This document shows positions 5,105 to 6,164 of a stretch of 6,164 nt of DNA, in pieces; within the stretch, counting starts at the first letter, position 1, and each line of letters opens with the position of its first letter. A model generated the notes under the pieces. It was not told the DNA's origin. It worked only from the letters and a program-made list of their open reading frames with translations, and made no database searches. Made by a program: the position numbers and the translations under genes. Origin of the DNA: Thermoplasmata archaeon (GTDB taxonomy: Archaea > Thermoplasmatota > Thermoplasmata > RBG-16-68-12 > JAGMCJ01); NCBI GenBank assembly GCA_023129265.1, contig JAGMCJ010000101.1, forward strand, positions 1 to 6,164, given 5' to 3'.

Positions 5105-5533
5105 ATGACGAAAGCGAAGAATGGTGATACCGTTCAGGTTCACTACACCGGCAGATTGGACGATGGCGAAGTATTCGACACATCGGCTGGTGGAGACCCT
5201 CTGGAATTCACTGTTGGCGAGCGTCAGATAATCCCTGGCTTTGAGCAGGCCGTTATCGGGATGGGAACTGGCGAATCGAAGACCGTTGAGATTCCAGCGG
5301 ACGAGGCGTACGGTCCGCACATCGAGGGCCTTATTGTGGTCTTTGACCGGAAGGAACTGCCGCCCAAACTGGAACCGGAGGTCGGTAAGGAATTGCAGAT
5401 CGACCAACCCGAAGGTGGAACGGCAGTGGTAACGATTGTCGAGGTCACCGAAACGAATGTGACGATAGATGCGAATCATCCGTTGGCGGGAAAGGACCTG
5501 ACGTTCGACATCGAGGTCGTTTCGATCGCCTGA
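5105..5533 (+). CDS. slyD: FKBP-type peptidyl-prolyl cis-trans isomerase, SlyD-like with chaperone (IF) insert
   Basis: A 142-residue cytosolic folding enzyme that isomerises Xaa-Pro bonds and holds unfolded chains. The FKBP part runs from about 6 to 74 and resumes near 119. It has VHYTGRLDDGEVFDTS (12-27), the pocket segment GERQIIPGFEQAVIGM (38-53) and ADEAYGPH (65-72). The insert-in-flap chaperone domain occupies about 74-120, and the protein closes with the SlyD hallmark IDANHPLAGKDLTFDIEVV (121-139). The His/Cys-rich metal-binding tail of bacterial SlyD is absent, as in archaeal short FKBPs. ATG 5105 is chosen because homology begins immediately after it. A GTG at 4997, overlapping the RRM stop, would add 36 residues with no FKBP character. 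A 6-codon ORF (ATG 5088) ends in a TGA that overlaps this ATG. Stop TGA; it is convergent with the next gene, 23 nt apart. Confidence 0.93.
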   Translation: MTKAKNGDTVQVHYTGRLDDGEVFDTSAGGDPLEFTVGERQIIPGFEQAVIGMGTGESKTVEIPADEAYGPHIEGLIVVFDRKELPPKLEPEVGKELQIDQPEGGTAVVTIVEVTETNVTIDANHPLAGKDLTFDIEVVSIA

Positions 5534-5541
5534 GCTTCTCT

Positions 5542-5553
5542 GCGGATATCCGC
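5542..5553. other. 12-bp palindrome between convergent stops
   Basis: GCGGATATCCGC is a perfect palindrome in the 23-nt gap between the FKBP and beta-lactamase-like stop codons. It could form a 4-bp hairpin on either transcript and mark both 3' ends, but there is no T-run on either side. Confidence 0.3.
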
Positions 5554-5556
5554 CAG

Positions 5557-6164
5557 CTATTCGCCGATCATCTCCCGTATCTTCTTCTCGACCGGCTCCG
5601 CGTCTGGCGGGTCGTAGTTCGAGAGGATTACCGTTGTGTATCCCGCCTGGTAGTACTTCACGAAGAATGCCGCCAGACCAGGCGCGCCGCCCGCTAGTAC
5701 GACGACACTGGGTCTGCTATCCTCATTCGCGTCTGGCGGTCTCAGTATCGAGAGGGAGCACTCCGGACCGAGGAGCTTGTTCTCCTCGAGCGCGATGTCG
5801 AACCCGAGCATATCGTCGAGGGTGGAGTAGCCGCCGCCCGCCGGGCTGCCCCTCGTCCCGATCAGGAACGTGTTCTCTTTCCTCGGTCCTTCGGCTGCGC
5901 CCCCCCAGTCCCTTGTGTACCCTGTTGCAAGGTTGGCCACGGGGTCGTCCAGCTCGTAGTGGTCGCTGTCCGTCATCCCCGCCGGCTCGTATATGTTCTC
6001 GCGGACGTAGTCGTAGTAGCTCTGCCCCGCCAGGACCTCGATAATCTTGCCCAGGACGACGTAGCCAGCGTTGCTGTACTGCATCCTCTCGCCGGGCTCG
6101 AAGGAGAGCGGGTCGTCTATGAACAGGCGCACGAAATCGTCCACTGTCCTGAGGTTGCCTACGG
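5557..6164 (-). CDS. Serine beta-lactamase / PBP-like (PF00144) protein, C-terminal part
   Basis: The gene runs off the right edge. About 202 residues of the C-terminal side are visible, so the catalytic SxxK serine motif is outside the window. The visible part has the second motif YxN as Tyr-Ser-Asn in EPGERMQYSNAGYVVLGKIIE, then NIYEPAGMTDS and AGGGYSTLDDML, all typical of class C beta-lactamase-related esterases and D-aminopeptidases. It ends VILSNYDPPDAEPVEKKIREMIGE. Relatives have a third motif, H-G/T-G, in a segment like GHGGGAPG; here it reads VVLAGGAPG (around 5677-5703), so the His is not seen. The stretch between GGGYST and this motif also seems short. Location cannot be judged without the N-terminus; homologs are often exported. 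The protein may be a hydrolase with altered activity or an inactive member. Stop TAG. Confidence 0.85.
   Translation of the reverse strand, partial: VGNLRTVDDFVRLFIDDPLSFEPGERMQYSNAGYVVLGKIIEVLAGQSYYDYVRENIYEPAGMTDSDHYELDDPVANLATGYTRDWGGAAEGPRKENTFLIGTRGSPAGGGYSTLDDMLGFDIALEENKLLGPECSLSILRPPDANEDSRPSVVVLAGGAPGLAAFFVKYYQAGYTTVILSNYDPPDAEPVEKKIREMIGE

Noticed and set aside
1..6164. CRISPR array, tRNA/rRNA genes, insertion sequence or prophage genes
   Set aside because: No regularly spaced repeats, no cloverleaf with a TTC loop, no transposase or integrase motifs, and no flanking terminal repeats were seen.

Overview
The window reads as chromosomal DNA of a moderately GC-rich archaeon. The main evidence is a protein with the archaeal type IV pilin N-terminus (VSPVIATILMVAITVVLAAV), promoter-like BRE/TATA elements instead of bacterial -35/-10 boxes, and G-rich Shine-Dalgarno sites, some serving TTG or GTG starts. 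A Thermoplasmata-type euryarchaeon is my guess from the gene mix; no lineage marker proves it. Stops are mixed: five TAG, three TGA and one TAA among nine genes, so TAG works as an ordinary stop here.

Layout from left to right. (1) 1-380 (+): IscU/NifU iron-sulfur scaffold, missing its first codons at the window edge. An in-frame Cys-rich stretch follows its TAG. (2) 381-627: GC-rich inverted repeats, an 8-bp direct repeat, then a BRE/TATA promoter and a GNRA-capped hairpin touching the ribosome-binding site of the next gene. (3) 628-1080 (+): pilin, followed by a T7 tract. (4) 1077-1232 (-): a protein-like reading frame with no recognisable start. (5) 1253-1906 (-): YdjM/DUF457-type membrane 'metal-dependent hydrolase' with a zinc-finger tail. 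(6) 1936-2094 (-): a 52-codon gene that looks like the beheaded start of a secreted or pilin-like protein. (7) 2180-3121 (-): tandem GNAT acetyltransferase, divergent from (8) 3197-4591 (+): 12-TM MFS exporter. (9) 4734-5000 (+): single-RRM RNA-binding protein. (10) 5105-5533 (+): SlyD-like FKBP prolyl isomerase. (11) 5557-6164 (-): C-terminal part of a serine beta-lactamase/PBP-like protein with an abnormal third active-site motif, convergent with the FKBP.

The genes do not form one pathway. IscU, FKBP and RRM are housekeeping or stress functions (Fe-S assembly, protein folding, RNA binding). The pilin, membrane hydrolase, truncated secreted ORF, exporter and beta-lactamase-like protein are envelope functions. 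The GNAT/MFS pair shares a short divergent promoter region and may be co-regulated. I see no tRNA, rRNA, CRISPR array, transposase or integrase. I found no clear multi-gene novel system. The points most worth checking are the Cys-rich frame after the IscU stop, the pilin leader hairpin, the zinc-finger fusion on the membrane hydrolase, the RRM protein in an archaeal setting, and the altered beta-lactamase-like protein.
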